From NCBI RefSeq assembly GCF_000317105.1, contig NC_019693.1, forward strand, positions 6,449,227-6,513,226: a DNA stretch of 64,000 nt, given 5' to 3'. Shown one piece after another: positions 62,690 through 64,000 of the stretch. Source of the stretch: Oscillatoria acuminata PCC 6304 (GTDB lineage: Bacteria; Cyanobacteriota; Cyanobacteriia; Cyanobacteriales; Laspinemataceae). Both the position numbers and the translations under genes were made by a program. Numbering within the stretch: position 1 is the first letter of the stretch; each line of letters starts with the position of its first letter. The notes beneath the pieces are model-generated. The model was not told where the DNA came from and made no database searches. It worked only from the letters and a program-made list of their open reading frames with translations.

Positions 62690-62750
62690 GTTTGTCATAA
62701 AGAAAGCAAGCATTTTGCTTGCTTTCTTTATGACAAACGGCTTTTTTTTT
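62690..62750. terminator. Long perfect hairpin with T-run after the methyltransferase
   Basis: A 23-bp perfect stem, arms starting GTTTGTCATAAAGAAAG and ending CTTTCTTTATGACAAAC, with a TTT loop, followed by GGCTTTTTTTTT. It is unusually long for a terminator and could also give a stable small RNA. Confidence 0.8.
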
Positions 62751-62751
62751 A

Positions 62752-63782
62752 GATTGTTAAAGACTGAACCATCGGCCTAGCATTTACGGAACTTTGGGGA
62801 TTTAGGTCTAGCTAGAGTGGCTACCCGAGTGCTCAGTCCTTCTGCTGATCATCGGATTTGAACCTCAAGGGACTGGAAAACCATCTATGTAGCCAGCCTA
62901 AGGAAATTGGAGAACAGATGCCACCCTGAGAACCTGGTAGAACCCAGGACAACTACTTGAACTTTGGATCCGTGACCCAACGGATTGAGGTTGGCTATCT
63001 CAGTCCTCAGAAACCTGGTTTTTTAATTCAATGGGGGTGGCGAGGTAACCCTTGGGGTAAAAACCAGTTTCCTAGCGGTTCTGTAAGGGTTGAGCATGGC
63101 CTAGTTTATTCGTCAGATTATAGCCCATTTTTAACCCAACTTATTAAATCTTTAGTGGTTTTTTCAATTCATCCGTTAATGAATTCATGAGGCGGGGTTC
63201 TCCACTCAAACCTCAAACCCAAACGAGCCTAAACCAGTAAAAATACTGAGGCCAATAGTCGGTTCTGAGATTTATAATGAGAGTAGTAGGTGATAGGGCT
63301 AAAATTATCTTAATTCTCTGGGGTAGGTTTTAAATCATTAAAGTAAATTATTCACTTCGTGTGATACCCAATTGGGTTCAGCAGGGTTCATACTAGAAGG
63401 GATAGCCTCTACGGTCAGAGGATCCGTTACCCAGGTCCCTATGATGGCGAATTGACCCGAACTCTAGGAAGTTTTCCGCCACTGGATTGTAAGTTCTGCC
63501 AAAACTTCAACCGGGAACCGAGTCGTATAGGGTTTGTCTGAAAATCTACACCCCTATAAGGAGGAGATCTACACCGCACTCAGGTTAAAAGGGCAGACTC
63601 TAGCTATATCCTCCGTTGTAAATTATAAATTTCGTATTGACGATACCAATAATTATTGGCATAACAGAAAGGGTAGGTTTTATTACCCGTATTAAAGTAG
63701 GCTCAATAATCTTCCCCTAGGGGAAGTGGGTGTTAGGGGCGATCGCAAGTAGTTTGAATTAGATGAAGGGAGCTTCCGTATT
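62752..63782. other. Long intergenic leader region, no gene recognised
   Basis: About 1 kb. A 77-aa frame at 62957 has no family character. A segment near 62850 (CGGATTTGAACCTC) recalls a tRNA T-arm but has only two paired bases. The region may serve as the leader for the DUF928 gene. Confidence 0.5.
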
Positions 63783-64000
63783 ATGCTTTGGAACAAATCG
63801 TTAAAACAAGTTACCACATTTTCAGTGGCTTTATGTCTGGGAATGGTGATGAGTCCGGGCCTGAATTTGCAGGCGAAGGCCCAAACTGAACCCAATTCCC
63901 TCTCTCCAACCCCTGCGGGTCCTTGGTTACTGAGTCAATCATTCACCCCACCCGATCGCGGGGCCCCAGAACGGACCGCAGAAGGCGGCACTAGAGGCTG
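63783..64000 (+). CDS. DUF928-like secreted protein, N-terminal part (cut by window end)
   Basis: ATG 63783 opens a frame to the window edge. It has a signal peptide (MLWNKSLKQVTTFSVALCLG, ...LQAKAQ) and then SFTPPDRGAPERTAEGGTRG. The PPDRGAPxR...GGTR segment is the opening of the cyanobacterial DUF928 family as I recall it. These proteins are exported, of unknown role, and often occur near CHASE2 or CHAT-domain genes. AAGGGAG lies about 14 bases upstream of the ATG. Confidence 0.7.
   Translation, partial: MLWNKSLKQVTTFSVALCLGMVMSPGLNLQAKAQTEPNSLSPTPAGPWLLSQSFTPPDRGAPERTAEGGTRG

Noticed and set aside
62840-62880. Possible minus-strand tRNA from CGGATTTGAACC
   Set aside because: Only two bases pair in the expected T-arm and no acceptor or anticodon stem is present.
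62957-63190. 77-aa plus-strand frame in the long intergenic region
   Set aside because: No ribosome-binding site, no recognised domain, mixed composition.

Overview
The window looks like chromosomal DNA of a filamentous, non-heterocystous cyanobacterium, perhaps Oscillatoria/Laspinema-like (genus is inference). Evidence: the palindrome GCGATCGC (HIP1) recurs throughout; genes include psbY of photosystem II, a GUN4-domain protein, an MPBQ/MSBQ-type quinol methyltransferase, the cyanobacterial families DUF3038, DUF4335 and DUF3143, heptanucleotide tandem repeats, and very large PAS/GAF histidine kinases.

Layout. 1-6.7 kb: the C-terminal part of a WD40 protein cut by the left edge, a solitary Cas6 with an extra C-terminal helix-turn-helix-like tail, an unrecognised coiled-coil/membrane protein, and a secreted Thr-Pro-Gly repeat protein. 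6.7-14.5 kb: priA, a GUN4-like gene, a GNAT acetyltransferase, a protein with two complete and one truncated cyclic-phosphate-processing receiver (cREC) domains, a PAS histidine kinase, and psbY (41 aa). 14.9-22 kb: gamma-carbonic-anhydrase-like protein, a conserved cyanobacterial protein, a glyoxalase-fold protein, a cupredoxin, methionine aminopeptidase, a divergent UbiA prenyltransferase and an amidase. 22-24 kb: an IS607-type transposon whose tnpA lacks a standard start codon and overlaps tnpB. 25-35.6 kb: housekeeping genes (ilvC, J-domain and DUF3143 proteins, uppS-cdaA-lysA, rimI, nucleoside hydrolase, gcvT). 36-42 kb: a minus-strand polysaccharide-export cluster (Wzm/Wzt-like transporter and three glycosyltransferases). 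42.7-51.7 kb: a TPR protein, DUF4335, DUF3038, mutS2, a uracil-DNA-glycosylase-like gene and a short STAND-type N-terminal fragment. 52.4-58 kb: a 1757-aa hybrid histidine kinase directly behind an XRE regulator. 58-64 kb: gamma-glutamyltransferase, a cobalamin riboswitch, a DUF1636 protein, the quinol methyltransferase, and the start of a DUF928 protein cut by the right edge.

The intergenic DNA is rich in small non-coding repeats. One family with imperfect terminal inverted repeats occurs three times (14.7, 22.1 and 35.8 kb). Two further large inverted-repeat elements lie at 16.6 and 44.1 kb. A roughly 100-bp element brackets the acetyltransferase/cREC pair. A compound repeat joins a GGGGGAGAT-type tandem tract to the palindrome AACGACTTCAGTCGTT at several loci.

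The strongest candidates for something not well described are the cREC protein flanked by repeat copies and followed by a kinase, the solitary Cas6 region beside a WD40/coiled-coil pair, the cobalamin riboswitch about 640 bp from the nearest plausible target, and the noncanonical IS607 tnpA start. All coordinates and functions come from reading the sequence; no database search was run.
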